From assembly GCF_022436485.1 (NCBI RefSeq), contig NZ_JAKUDO010000001.1, positions 744,001 to 808,000 of the forward strand: a stretch of DNA of 64,000 bases. The letters run 5' to 3'. Below, one piece after another: positions 10,555-20,270 of the stretch. Made by a program: the position numbers and the translations under genes. Within the stretch, counting starts at the first letter, position 1; each line of letters opens with the position of its first letter. The notes beneath the pieces were generated by a model. That model saw only the letters and a program-made list of their open reading frames with translations, was not told the DNA's origin and did no database searches. The stretch is from Agrococcus sp. ARC_14 (GTDB lineage: Bacteria; Actinomycetota; Actinomycetes; Actinomycetales; Microbacteriaceae).

Positions 10555-11367
10555 ATGCGTCGGACTGTTGGACTCGTGCTGGGGACGATCGCCGCAGTCG
10601 CGGTCCTGAGCGGATGCGCCGCGCCGGAGCCGGTGCCGAGCGCCTCGCCGACGCCCACGGCGCTCGAGACGCCGACCGCGACGCCGACCGCACAGAGCCC
10701 CTCGCCGACGCCGACTCCCACGCCGTCGACGCCCGCCACCGCGGCACCCCCGCAGGCTGCCGAGCCGCCCGCCGCCGGCGACATCGAGTCCGCCACGAGC
10801 CTGCAGGTGCTGGTCAACAAGCGCACGCCGCTGCAGCCGGCCGACTATCTGCCGGAGCTGGTGTCGGTGTCGACGGCGCAGGACGGCGACGAGACGGTGC
10901 GGCCGGAGGTCGACGCGGCGCTGGTGGCGATGTCGGACGCGATGCGAGTGGACATCGGCGAGGGCATCCACGTCTTCTCCTCCTACCGCAGCTATGCCCG
11001 ACAGACCGAGCTCTACAACGGCTACGTCGCGAGGAACGGTCAAGCGGTGGCCGACACCACGAGCGCCCGCCCCGGCCACAGTGAGCACCAGACCGGGCTC
11101 GCGGTCGACCTGCGGGGCACCGGTGGTGTGTGCGAGCTCGACGTCTGCTTCGGCGACACCGCCGCGGGCCGCTGGGTCGCCGAGCACGGCTGGGAGCACG
11201 GCTTCATCGTGCGCTATCCGGATGGGCTCCAGGGCATCACCGGCTACCACTACGAGCCCTGGCACATCCGCTTCGTCGGCGTCGAGGTCTCGACCGCGAT
11301 GCACGAGCAGGGCGCGCGCACCTACGAGGAGTACCTCGGATCCGGCAGCGCTCCCGACTACGGCTGA
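10555..11367 (+). CDS. M15/VanY-type D-alanyl-D-alanine carboxypeptidase lipoprotein
   Basis: A zinc peptidase trimming peptidoglycan stem peptides outside the membrane. The 270-residue precursor starts with a lipoprotein signal ending LSGC (Cys 21), then a Thr/Pro-rich tether of about 50 residues, then the VanY fold. Zinc ligands and catalytic residues are visible in SEHQTGLAVDL (about 176-186) and EPWHIRF (about 233-239). A weak -10-like CACGAT lies seven bases before ATG 10555. ATG 10546 would add three residues. It is convergent with the giant Ig-like protein gene, leaving 22 bases. Confidence 0.88.
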   Translation: MRRTVGLVLGTIAAVAVLSGCAAPEPVPSASPTPTALETPTATPTAQSPSPTPTPTPSTPATAAPPQAAEPPAAGDIESATSLQVLVNKRTPLQPADYLPELVSVSTAQDGDETVRPEVDAALVAMSDAMRVDIGEGIHVFSSYRSYARQTELYNGYVARNGQAVADTTSARPGHSEHQTGLAVDLRGTGGVCELDVCFGDTAAGRWVAEHGWEHGFIVRYPDGLQGITGYHYEPWHIRFVGVEVSTAMHEQGARTYEEYLGSGSAPDYG

Positions 11368-11389
11368 GCCGTCGCGGCCCCCGCGGCCG

Positions 11390-14300
11390 TCACGGCAGCG
11401 CGTAGCCGCAGGCGACGATGTGCTCGCTCTCGAGCCCGCCGGTGTCGAACACCCGCACGCGGATGCACGCCTCCAGGCTCGGGTCGCGCGGCATCCCGAA
11501 CGACCCGTTCGCGGCGGGACGGACCACCGTCCAGCCCGAGGAGCCGTCGTCAAGCACGTACTCGAGCCGGTCGAGCGGGCGGTCGGTGGTGCCGTTCGGC
11601 CCGTAGGTGAAGGTCACCGCCCCGGAGGACCCGGTGACGGCCGCGAGCGGCTGCGGCGGCGGCGCGTAGCCTGCGGCCACCGGCCCGATCGTGATGCGCT
11701 CGCTGACGTTGCCGTCGACGTCGATCGCCACCGCGGTCATGTGCGCGTTCCAGCCAGGCGAGAGCTCCTGCGCCTGCGAGCCGCTCGTCGGGCTGACGCG
11801 CTGCATGTTCGCGCCGTTCTCGTTCTGCGTCCACTCGATGCGGTCGAGCGCGCGTCCGTTGGTGCCGCCCGGTGCCCAGTGGTACGTCACCTGGTGCACC
11901 TGCGAGGTGATGCTGATGACCGGCGCGGGCGGGGGCCCGAAGGGCCGCGTCTGACTCGAGGCTCGCACCCAGGCGCTCGCGTAGCTCTGCCCGTCGATCA
12001 CGGCGACCGCGCGCACCTCCAGCCCGTAGGTCTCGCCGTTGGCCAGGCCCGTGTAGGTGCCGGAGCTGCTGCCGGGGCCGAAGCTCTGCACGGCAGGGCC
12101 GCCCTGCACCTGGAAGCTGACCTCCTCGGCGCGCAGCCCGTTGCGCGCGCCCGGCGTCCAGCTCACCTGGGCGGAGCGATCGCCGTCGACGGCGCGCACC
12201 CCCGTCGGTGCGTCCGGCGGCAGCACGGCGCGCAGCGGACTGGTCGGGGCAGAGGGCTCGCCGGTGCCGACGTCGTTCTCGGCGACGACCGTGAAGGTGA
12301 CGTTCGCGCCGTCGGCCGGGACGTTGCCGAAGCTGGCTGCGGTGCCGCTGACACGCTGCGTGAGCCCGGTCGACGAGGTGACGATGTAGGTCAGCACCTG
12401 TGAGCCGTTGCCGTTCGCCGCGCTCCAGGTGACGGCCATCTGCACGCGGTCGGGCAGGCTGCGGTCGACGGATGCCGACACGTCGGTCGCGGGGAAGGGC
12501 CTGCCGGCGGGCACCTCCGGTGCAGAGAAGGCGGATGGATCGCTCGGGTCGGGCGCGCTGTTGTGCGCCTGGAGCCGGAAGGCGTAGGCGGTGCCGTTGG
12601 CCAGCCCCGTCCAGGTGTAGGCGGCGACGTTGCCGAGCGAGACCGCGGTCGTGCCGTCGGGCGCGGCCGGCTGGATCTCGAGCGTGTAGCCGACGACCGG
12701 CGAGCCGAGCGACTCCGCGGGCGTCCACGTCAGAGCGAGCTGCGAGTCGCCACGGGTGGCGGTCGGCGGGGAGGGCTGCTCCGGGCGGCGATCGGGCCGC
12801 GCGTCGGCGGATGCTGCCGAGGGGTCTGAGTCGCCGACCTCGTTCTGCGCCAGCACCTGGAACCGATACGTGACGTCGTTCTGCAGCCCCTCGATGACAC
12901 AGGTCGTCGACGGGCACGGCTGCGCGACGGCGCCGTCGCTCGACTGCACGAGGTAGCCGGTGATCGGTGCGCCGTTCGGCGCCGGCGGCGCCCAGGTGAG
13001 CGTCACCTGCCGGTCGCCGACAGCGTCGACGTTGGGGCGCGGCGGCGCATCGGGGCGGCCCTTGATCGTCACGGTGATGGCACCGGTGACGCGACGCTCG
13101 AGCAGCCCGGTGCCGTCCTCGATCGTGTAGCGCACCGTGAGGGTGCCGGCGAAGTCCTGGCCGGATCGCACGGTCACGTCGCGGTCGCTGAAGGTCGCCC
13201 CGCCATCGCCGCCGACCACCTGCGCATCGACCACCCGCAGCGGCACGCCATCACGGGCGAAGGGGTTGACGTCGTTGCCGAGCACGTCGACGACGATCGG
13301 CTGCCCCTGCTCGCCCTCTGCCGCATCGGCCACCGCGACCGGCAGCTGTCGATTGGTCGCGACCACCTCGATCAGCACGGTGCCGGTGATGGCGTTGCCG
13401 TAGGGGTCGGTGATGCGCACCTGGTAGGCGCCCGTGGTGCCCGGCGCGGTCGTGCGCTCTGCGGTCGCGACGAACGTCGAGCCCTCGAGACCGGCCTGCA
13501 CCCCCGTCGCTGCGCCGGCCAGCTCGTCGAAGCGCATCGCCTCGAGGTCGCCCGGGTCCGGGTCGGTGGTGGCCGAGCGCAGATCGAAGCGAGTGGCGGA
13601 CTCGCCGGCGACCACCTGCAATGACGCGCCGGCGAAGCTGGGCGCGATGACGCTCGACGCGGTCACGTCGATCGGCAGCGTCAGCACGGCGGTGCTGCCA
13701 TCGGGATCCTCCGGGCTGGTGCCGTCGGTGACCTCGAAGGTGATGGATGCGGGGCCGACGTACCCCTGCGGGGAGCGGAAGCGCAGCGTCTCGGTGTCGA
13801 CGACGAGGCCGGAGTCGTCGTCGTTGACGGCGCTGACGCGATCGCCGGTGGTGAGTCGTGGCGGGTTGTCGGTGGACACCGACACGATGTCGCGCAGCGC
13901 GATCTCGCGCTCCTCGCCGGAGGGGATCTGCAGCGGCTCGGAGATCGCGAGCACCGGGCGCGGGTCGCGCACCGGCGGCACGCTCACGAAGGCCTCCGCG
14001 CTCTGCCCGTCGATGTCGGTGACGCGGTAGGTGACGACCTGGAACGCCTCGGAGGGGGTCGCCTGCACGCCGCCTGGGACCACCCGCCCCGGACCCGTCA
14101 CGATCGACACCGTCAGCGCATCCGGGTCGCCGTCGGGATCGAGATCGTTGGCCAGCACCGGCACGTCGATCGGCTCGCCGAGCCGCAGGTCGACGGAGCT
14201 CACCGGATCGTCGATCGCCACCGGCGGGCTGAGCTCTGCGTCCTCGGAGACGGTGAGCATCACGAGCCCCGTGGTCGCCATGCCGCGCGCATCCGCCACA

Positions 14301-17300
14301 CCGTAGGTGAACTGGTGCACGCCCGGCTCGGCAGGCGTCACGAGATCGACCGTGCCTCGTTCGACGTTGACCTCCGCGTCGGCGAGCTCCGGCGGCAGGT
14401 CGAGCTCGTCGGCGAGCAGCACCAAGGCGTCCTGGTCGGGGTCGGAGTCGTTCGCGAGCACCGGCACGGCGACGGCCCGTCCTGGTCGCACCGTGAGGAT
14501 GTCGGTCTCCGCGAACGGGGGCTGGTTGATGTCGGCCGCCTGCGCGATGCCGATCGTCACGCTCGCCGTCGCCTCCGCGCCCCAGCGATCGCGCACCCGG
14601 TAGGTGAACGCGACGGTGCCGCCGGCGTCGGGGTAGGCCTCGAAGTCGAAGTAATCCGGCCCGGTCTCCTCGATCTCGCCCTGCTCGGGAGCGGTGTCGT
14701 AGCCCACCAGCTCCACCCCGTCGCCGTCGGGGTCGATGCCGTCGAGCTCGATCGGGATGCGCACGAGCGAGCCGGCGAGCACGCGGGCGGTGACCGCGCC
14801 AGGGGTCGGCCGGTCGTTGCGCTCCGGATCGCGCGGCACGATCTGGATCGAGACGCTCGCCGAGTCGCGGTTGCCCTGCTCGTCGGCCACCTCGTAGGTG
14901 ACGGTCGCCCTGGACGGCGCATCCTCGAGGGCGTGCACGCGCAGCTCGCCCTCCGCGATGAACGCGACCCCCTCGGCGTCGGAGACGAAGCTCGTGTCGA
15001 CGATCGTGCGGCTGAGCTCGAACGGGGTGCCGTCCGGGGAGAAGTCGTTGCCGAGCACGTCGATCGACTGGAAGTCGCCCGCGCGCACGGTCGCGACGTC
15101 GTCGACCGCCACCGGGGCTCGCGGCTGGGTCGGCGGCGCGACCGGGATCACCTCGACGGTGCCGGTCTCGGTGAAGCGGCCGTTCGAGACCGTGTACTGG
15201 AACTGGAAGGGCGCGTCGAGCGCCGTGTCGCGGATGCGCACCAGCCTCCGGTCGATGAGCTCGACCGTGACGGGGGCGGCGCTCTCGACCTCGATCGCCT
15301 GCACCACCAGCACGCCGCCCGCCGGGTCGACATCGTTCTGCAGCAGATCGACGAGGGCCTCGCCCTGCATCGGCACGAGCGCGGTGTCGCGCACGGCGAT
15401 GGGCCGTGCCTCGTCGTCGGCCTGGCGGATGTCGACCCGGATGCGGCCGGTCGACGACGCCGGGCCTCCCGCGGCCACGACGTAGCTGAGGTAGTGCGTG
15501 CCGATCGGCCCGTCGACGATGCGCACGACGCCTGTCACCGCATCCCACTCCATCGTGATGCCGGGCGCCTCCTCGACGAGCGCGAGACGCAGCGGCTGGC
15601 CGGAGGGGGCGTAGTCGTTCAGGAGCGGCCGCACGCTCACCTCGCGGCCGATGATGGTCGAGACGAAGTCGGCGTTGGCCTGCGGCGGCGCGTCGCCGCG
15701 TTCGCGCACGTCGGCCGTCACCTCGCCGGTCGCCTGCTCACGGCCGTCGGAGATCGTCAGCTGCACGCCCTGCAGGCCAGCGTCGCCGGTCGCCGTGTAG
15801 ACGAGGCGCCCAGACGGGTCGGTCTGGATGGTGTCGCCCGACTCGCTCGTGGCGTCCATGAGGTAGAGGTCGTCGCCGTCGGGGTCGACCCAGTCCTGGA
15901 GCACCTGGTACTCCACGGTCGCGCCCTGCTCGACGACGAAGGTGGCGCTGCGCAGCGGCTCGGGCACCGCGTTCTCGGCGTCGCCGCGCACCTCGACCTG
16001 CACGGTCGCAGAGGCCGTCTCGCCCCGGCCGTCGTCGACCTCGTACTCGAACGAGAAGTCGTTCGTGACCGACGCGGCCACCTGCACCTGCAGCTTCGAG
16101 TCGTTCTCGACCGCCGCGACCGAGACGCCCTCCGGCAGCTCGCCGCGGAGCCTGGCGGTGAGCACGTCGCCATCCTGGTCGGAGTCGTTCCAGAGCACCG
16201 GCATGATCGTCGCGCGGCCGGGCCGCGCGCCGAAGGCATCCGGGTTCGCGACCGGCGGGTGGTTCTCCTCGCTCGCGGGAGGCGGCTGGTTCTCGAAGCG
16301 GTCCTCGGTGGAGTTGTCCTCTTCCTCGTCGGTCGTCTCCTCCGAGGGCGGGGGCACCAGATCCGTCCAGTTGTCGACCAGCACGAGCTGGTCGGAGAGC
16401 AGCCAGGAGGAGCCCTCGGCGACTTGGTTGAGCACCACGGCGTCGCGGTTGACGCGGAACACGACGGGCGAGCCATCCATCGCCTCCACCAGCTCCGAGG
16501 TGTCGCGGCCGTCGTCGGCGCAGTCGCGTCGGAACTGCGCCGAGCTCGGCCAGACGGCATACACGCAGCCGCCGAGCTGCACGGGGGCGACGGCCTCAGC
16601 GGCGGAGCCCTGCTCGCCCTCGACGGTCGCGGCACCGCCGCTCAGCGGCTGGCGCACCAGCTGCGTGGGGGTCGCCAGCACCACCTCGGCAGCGTCGTCG
16701 CCCACCTGCTGCAGCACCGCATCCGCCTCGGTCTGCACCGCACCGCCCGGCAGCAGCAGCGTCTGCGATGCCGCGTCGAGCACCACCGGGGCGCTGCCGA
16801 CGACCGTGATCGTAGGAGTCGTCATCGAGCGCAGCTCGCCGCGCTCGCGCGTTGCCGCCTCGAATCCCTCGGGGCTGTCGCGCAGGGTGACCTCGGTGCC
16901 GGATGCCGGGGAGACCGCGAAGATCGTGCCGTCACGGCCCACCGTCGCGACGGCGCCCTCCTCGAGCTCGAGCGTCGGGTCGGTCGTCGCGGGAGAGAAG
17001 CCGGCGAGGTCGTCGAAGCGCATCGCCCACAGCAGGCCCGCCGGATCGGTGATGACGACGGAGCCGCCACCGATGGCGATGCTGCCGCCGGGAGGGAGTG
17101 CGACCGGGCTCTCGGTGCGCAGCTGCACGGTGTCGACGACGAGCGCCGTCGAGGAGTCGTGCGCGAGCAGCAGCACGCGCTCGCCGTCCTGCAGCACGTC
17201 GAAGCTGGTGGAGGGTGAGGCGACCGCGCCGTCGAGCTCCTGCGCCTGCACGTTCAGGTGGCCGAGCTGCAGCGTCTCGGTCTTCGTCACCCAGACGCTG

Positions 17301-17434
17301 CCGTCGTGCAGGTCGACGTCGGTGGTGGTGAAGCCGTCGTAGGTGAGCGCGAGCACGCCGAGCGCGACGCTGACTGCGGTGATGAGGCCGGCGGCGGTGC
17401 TCGACCTGCGATGGCGCTTCACCCACTGCAGCAT
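11390..17434 (-). CDS. Giant membrane-anchored Ig-like/fibronectin type III surface protein
   Basis: 2,014 residues. A short basic cytoplasmic tail, one membrane helix (about 12-31) and an extracytoplasmic beta-rich region to about 360 resembling a propeller are followed by an acidic linker. About eight Ig/cadherin-like modules come next, each opening with a PPVA.D...VLxND.DPDGD pattern characteristic of bacterial Ig-like (Big_9-type) repeats. From about 1460 there are several FN3 domains (LTWAPPAPNG...ITGYLVQSS). No sortase signal is present. The start was set at ATG 17434 by GGAGGA nine bases upstream. In many actinobacteria a similar protein heads a MoxR/DUF58/transglutaminase cluster; none of those genes adjoin here. 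Role, perhaps adhesion or envelope scaffolding, is inferred. Confidence 0.88.
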   Translation of the reverse strand: MLQWVKRHRRSSTAAGLITAVSVALGVLALTYDGFTTTDVDLHDGSVWVTKTETLQLGHLNVQAQELDGAVASPSTSFDVLQDGERVLLLAHDSSTALVVDTVQLRTESPVALPPGGSIAIGGGSVVITDPAGLLWAMRFDDLAGFSPATTDPTLELEEGAVATVGRDGTIFAVSPASGTEVTLRDSPEGFEAATRERGELRSMTTPTITVVGSAPVVLDAASQTLLLPGGAVQTEADAVLQQVGDDAAEVVLATPTQLVRQPLSGGAATVEGEQGSAAEAVAPVQLGGCVYAVWPSSAQFRRDCADDGRDTSELVEAMDGSPVVFRVNRDAVVLNQVAEGSSWLLSDQLVLVDNWTDLVPPPSEETTDEEEDNSTEDRFENQPPPASEENHPPVANPDAFGARPGRATIMPVLWNDSDQDGDVLTARLRGELPEGVSVAAVENDSKLQVQVAASVTNDFSFEYEVDDGRGETASATVQVEVRGDAENAVPEPLRSATFVVEQGATVEYQVLQDWVDPDGDDLYLMDATSESGDTIQTDPSGRLVYTATGDAGLQGVQLTISDGREQATGEVTADVRERGDAPPQANADFVSTIIGREVSVRPLLNDYAPSGQPLRLALVEEAPGITMEWDAVTGVVRIVDGPIGTHYLSYVVAAGGPASSTGRIRVDIRQADDEARPIAVRDTALVPMQGEALVDLLQNDVDPAGGVLVVQAIEVESAAPVTVELIDRRLVRIRDTALDAPFQFQYTVSNGRFTETGTVEVIPVAPPTQPRAPVAVDDVATVRAGDFQSIDVLGNDFSPDGTPFELSRTIVDTSFVSDAEGVAFIAEGELRVHALEDAPSRATVTYEVADEQGNRDSASVSIQIVPRDPERNDRPTPGAVTARVLAGSLVRIPIELDGIDPDGDGVELVGYDTAPEQGEIEETGPDYFDFEAYPDAGGTVAFTYRVRDRWGAEATASVTIGIAQAADINQPPFAETDILTVRPGRAVAVPVLANDSDPDQDALVLLADELDLPPELADAEVNVERGTVDLVTPAEPGVHQFTYGVADARGMATTGLVMLTVSEDAELSPPVAIDDPVSSVDLRLGEPIDVPVLANDLDPDGDPDALTVSIVTGPGRVVPGGVQATPSEAFQVVTYRVTDIDGQSAEAFVSVPPVRDPRPVLAISEPLQIPSGEEREIALRDIVSVSTDNPPRLTTGDRVSAVNDDDSGLVVDTETLRFRSPQGYVGPASITFEVTDGTSPEDPDGSTAVLTLPIDVTASSVIAPSFAGASLQVVAGESATRFDLRSATTDPDPGDLEAMRFDELAGAATGVQAGLEGSTFVATAERTTAPGTTGAYQVRITDPYGNAITGTVLIEVVATNRQLPVAVADAAEGEQGQPIVVDVLGNDVNPFARDGVPLRVVDAQVVGGDGGATFSDRDVTVRSGQDFAGTLTVRYTIEDGTGLLERRVTGAITVTIKGRPDAPPRPNVDAVGDRQVTLTWAPPAPNGAPITGYLVQSSDGAVAQPCPSTTCVIEGLQNDVTYRFQVLAQNEVGDSDPSAASADARPDRRPEQPSPPTATRGDSQLALTWTPAESLGSPVVGYTLEIQPAAPDGTTAVSLGNVAAYTWTGLANGTAYAFRLQAHNSAPDPSDPSAFSAPEVPAGRPFPATDVSASVDRSLPDRVQMAVTWSAANGNGSQVLTYIVTSSTGLTQRVSGTAASFGNVPADGANVTFTVVAENDVGTGEPSAPTSPLRAVLPPDAPTGVRAVDGDRSAQVSWTPGARNGLRAEEVSFQVQGGPAVQSFGPGSSSGTYTGLANGETYGLEVRAVAVIDGQSYASAWVRASSQTRPFGPPPAPVISITSQVHQVTYHWAPGGTNGRALDRIEWTQNENGANMQRVSPTSGSQAQELSPGWNAHMTAVAIDVDGNVSERITIGPVAAGYAPPPQPLAAVTGSSGAVTFTYGPNGTTDRPLDRLEYVLDDGSSGWTVVRPAANGSFGMPRDPSLEACIRVRVFDTGGLESEHIVACGYALP

Positions 17435-17577
17435 CCGGGACCATCCTCCAGCCGAGCTCACGGCGCGAGTGCGCTGAGCGAATTGTTGCAGAGCGCGGCG
17501 CACGGATGCCGAGAATCTGCCTGCCTGCGGATGTCACACGGATGGGGCGTTCTGCAGCGACGTGCAGGAGCGCGACG

Positions 17578-17583
17578 TAGTCT
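17578..17583 (+). promoter_or_regulatory. -10 box TAGTCT, leaderless start at 17591
   Basis: TAGTCT seven bases before the ATG of the glycine-rich peptide gene. It probably drives both that gene and the overlapping capA-like gene. Confidence 0.5.
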
Positions 17584-17590
17584 GCTCGAC

Positions 17591-17923
17591 ATGGCAAAGA
17601 TCGGTGGCGGGTCCAGAGGTGGCGGCGGCTTCAAGGGAGGCGGCGGTGGCTTCCGCGGTGGTGGTGGCGGCGGCTCGCGCAGCTTCTTCGGCGGCGGCTC
17701 GCGCTCGGGCGGCGGTGGCTTCTTCGGCGGCTCGAGCGGCGGCTCCAGCTCCCGCTCCGGCGGCTCGAGCAGCTGGAACTGGGGCGGCAGCTCACATCGG
17801 TCCTCCAGCTCGAGCGACGACGGCAGCGGCGGCAGCGCCCCTCGCACCGCCATGGACTGGGTGCTCACGATCGTGGCGATCGTCGTGCTGCTCATCATCT
17901 ACGCCGCGATGGCTGCTTCATGA
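17591..17923 (+). CDS. Gly/Ser-rich small protein with C-terminal membrane anchor
   Basis: 110 residues: about 85 residues of Gly, Ser, Arg and Phe (GGGGFKGGGGGFRGGGGGG-type runs, then SSRSGGSSSWNWGG), followed by one C-terminal transmembrane helix (about 88-106). This is a tail-anchored topology with a flexible, probably cytoplasmic, domain. No family is recognised. The last four bases overlap the start of the CapA-like gene (ATGA), so the two proteins are translationally coupled and plausibly act together at the membrane. Confidence 0.7.
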   Translation: MAKIGGGSRGGGGFKGGGGGFRGGGGGGSRSFFGGGSRSGGGGFFGGSSGGSSSRSGGSSSWNWGGSSHRSSSSSDDGSGGSAPRTAMDWVLTIVAIVVLLIIYAAMAAS

Positions 17924-19131
17924 CGCGCCGCCGCAGGAGCCTGCAGCTGGGGGTCGCGGCCGCGACGGCCGCGCTGCTGCTGACCGGGTGCCAGCAGGGC
18001 TCGCTCGACCCCACGGCCACCGCGACCGAGCCGGCTGCCGAGCCCAGCGCATCCGCCACCCCGACGCCCACGCCGGAGCCGGCGACGGTGTCGGTGAGCG
18101 CGATGGGCGACATCCTGCCGCACGACTCGGTGACGGCGGATGCGCTGCAGGCCGACGGCACGTACGAGTACGGGCACTTCTGGGATGCCGCACGGCCCAT
18201 CTGGGCCGAGAGCGACCTCGTCTACTGCAACCAGGAGGCGCCCAGCGGGGGCGTCGAGCTGGGGCTCACCTACTTCCCGGCGTTCAACGCCCCGGTCGAG
18301 TTCGCCGAGGGCATCGCCGACGCCGGCTGCAACACGATCGGCTTGGGCAACAACCACACCTTCGACCGCGGCCAGGAGGGGATCGACCGCACGCGCGCCG
18401 TGTGGGACGACCTCGACCCGCTGCTGATCCACGGTGCCTTCCGCTCCGAGGAGGAGCAGGCCGAGGTGCCGACGACCGAGATCGACGGCCTCACGGTCGC
18501 GTTCCTCAACTTCGTCGACCTCTCGAACACGCCAACGAACGACCAGGCTGTGACCTGGCTCGACGACCCGCTCGTCGAGCAGCAGCTGGCCGAGGCCGAT
18601 GAGATCGCCGACGCCACGGTGCTGGCCGTGCACTGGGGCGATGAGTACTCGAGCGTCGTCAACGACCGACAGCGCGAGCAGGCGCAGCGTCTCGCCGAGC
18701 TGGGCGCCGACGTGATCCTCGGCACGCATCCGCACGTGCTGCAGGAGGCCGAGTGGCTCGAGCGCGAGGACGGCTCGCGCGCCTTCGTCTACTACTCGCT
18801 CGGCAACTCGGTGACCACGCAGATGGCGATCCCGCGGGTCGTGAGCGCCGTCGCGCAGTTCGACCTGGTGGGAGAGCCGGGCGGGGAGATCGAGGTGGTC
18901 GATCCGGCGGCTGTGCCGATCTACATGCACTTCGACCTGACGCCGACGCAGTTCGCGACGCAGGACTGGAGCCATCGCCGCAACCTGCAGCTGCATCCGC
19001 TCGTCGACGCGGCCGAGCCGATCACGCGGTCGGCCTGGCGCAACGAGCTGACGGTCGAGTCGGGCGTGGAGCTCGTGACGGATGCGCTCGGTCCCGACGT
19101 GCGGATCGTCACGGACTCGTTCGCCCCGTAG
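17920..19131 (+). CDS. CapA family lipoprotein (poly-gamma-glutamate capsule/metallophosphatase fold)
   Basis: 403 residues with a lipoprotein signal (LLLTGC, Cys 24), a Thr/Pro-rich tether and a PGA_cap domain. The fold's metal-site motifs are visible: GDILPHD, GLGNNHTFDRG, VLAVHWGDEY and GTHPHVLQ. In Bacillus, CapA takes part in poly-gamma-glutamate export; the many CapA-like lipoproteins of actinobacteria have no assigned substrate. No capB, capC or ligase genes are nearby, so a capsule role is not supported here. Coupled to the upstream glycine-rich protein. Confidence 0.85.
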   Translation: MTRRRRSLQLGVAAATAALLLTGCQQGSLDPTATATEPAAEPSASATPTPTPEPATVSVSAMGDILPHDSVTADALQADGTYEYGHFWDAARPIWAESDLVYCNQEAPSGGVELGLTYFPAFNAPVEFAEGIADAGCNTIGLGNNHTFDRGQEGIDRTRAVWDDLDPLLIHGAFRSEEEQAEVPTTEIDGLTVAFLNFVDLSNTPTNDQAVTWLDDPLVEQQLAEADEIADATVLAVHWGDEYSSVVNDRQREQAQRLAELGADVILGTHPHVLQEAEWLEREDGSRAFVYYSLGNSVTTQMAIPRVVSAVAQFDLVGEPGGEIEVVDPAAVPIYMHFDLTPTQFATQDWSHRRNLQLHPLVDAAEPITRSAWRNELTVESGVELVTDALGPDVRIVTDSFAP

Positions 19132-19153
19132 CCCCGAGCGGCACAGCGCCCGG

Positions 19154-20233
19154 CTACCCCTCGCCGGCAGGTGCCGCGCGCGCCAGCTCGAGCACCGCAG
19201 CCGCCACCTCTGTCGGCGTCTCGAGCGCCGGGAAGTGCCCGCCTCGCTCGAGCACCGAGAACGAGCGCAGGTCGCGGTAGCTGCGCTCGGCGAGCGAGCG
19301 CGGGTAGTCGCGCTCGCGGCGCTGCACCCGCACGGCGACCGGCACGTCGACGAGCGGATGCGGTGCCTCCCCGCGGTCGCTGTAGGGCCGGAACGAGGTG
19401 CCGATCGAACCGGTCAGCCAGGTGAGCATGACGGTCGTGAGCACGGTGTCGTCGGGCAGCCCGTCGTCGCCTGCCCACTCCAGCAGCTTCTCGCCCACCC
19501 AGGCGAGCAGACCGACGGGGGAGTCGAGCAGCGCGGTCGCCGTGGTGTCGGGGCGGCTGCCCTGCTGATGGGCGTAGCCGCCGGCGAGCGGCCCCTCGGC
19601 GTCGAAGCGGTCGAAGAAGGCGGCCTCTGCCGCATCGAGCTGCTCGCCGCGATCCCGCACGCCGAACGACGCGTGGGTCGCGACCAGGCCGGCCACCGCG
19701 TCCGCGTGCGCGCCCGCGAGCCAGTCGCTGACGCCGGTGCCGACGTCCTCGCCGTAGGTGAGGAAGCGCTCGTAGCCGAGCTCGTCGACCATCAGGCTGC
19801 GCCAGCGGCGCGCGACCGCCTTCGAGGTGAACGGTTCGGGCAGCGGCTCCGACCAGCCGAAGCCTGGCAGCGAGGGGATGACCACATCGACCTCGCCGCG
19901 CAGCGCCTCAGCGAGCGGCAGCATCTCGGCGAAGGTGTACGGCCAGCCGTGCGTGAGCACGATCGGCACGGCGCCGGGGCGGCCGCCGCGCACGTGCACG
20001 AAATGGATGCGGGTGCCCTCGATCGTCGCGACGCGGTGCTCGTAGGACGCCAGGCGCGCTTCGACGGCACGCCAGTCGAAGCCGTCGCGCCAGCGGTCGA
20101 CCAGGCGCTGCATGGTGGGCATGGGGATGCCGCGCGCGCCCGGCGTCGGCTCGGGCAGCACGACGTCGGCGAGCCTGGCGCGCAGCCGCTCGAGCTGCTC
20201 GTCGCTGACACGGAACTCGAAGGGCTCGCTCAT
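19154..20233 (-). CDS. Epoxide hydrolase-like alpha/beta hydrolase (EHN family)
   Basis: 359 residues with the epoxide hydrolase N-terminal domain (FRVSDEQLERLRARLADVVL, residues 6-25) followed by an alpha/beta-hydrolase core. HGWPYTF marks the oxyanion-hole region. The nucleophile elbow appears as TYGEDVGTGVSDWL, where an Asp replaces the Ser of esterases, as in epoxide hydrolases. A -10-like TACGAT lies a few bases before ATG 20233. It lies just downstream of pgm on the same strand, 37 bases away, and is convergent with the CapA gene. The physiological substrate is unknown. Confidence 0.82.
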   Translation of the reverse strand: MSEPFEFRVSDEQLERLRARLADVVLPEPTPGARGIPMPTMQRLVDRWRDGFDWRAVEARLASYEHRVATIEGTRIHFVHVRGGRPGAVPIVLTHGWPYTFAEMLPLAEALRGEVDVVIPSLPGFGWSEPLPEPFTSKAVARRWRSLMVDELGYERFLTYGEDVGTGVSDWLAGAHADAVAGLVATHASFGVRDRGEQLDAAEAAFFDRFDAEGPLAGGYAHQQGSRPDTTATALLDSPVGLLAWVGEKLLEWAGDDGLPDDTVLTTVMLTWLTGSIGTSFRPYSDRGEAPHPLVDVPVAVRVQRRERDYPRSLAERSYRDLRSFSVLERGGHFPALETPTEVAAAVLELARAAPAGEG

Positions 20234-20270
20234 GGAGCGATCGTAGGAGCGGCCGCTGACAGCGGCGCGC

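Noticed and set aside
14315..17218. 967-codon open frame antisense to the Ig-like protein gene
   Set aside because: Its His/Arg/Asp-rich composition is the reverse image of a high-GC gene. The opposite strand has clear Ig and FN3 repeats.
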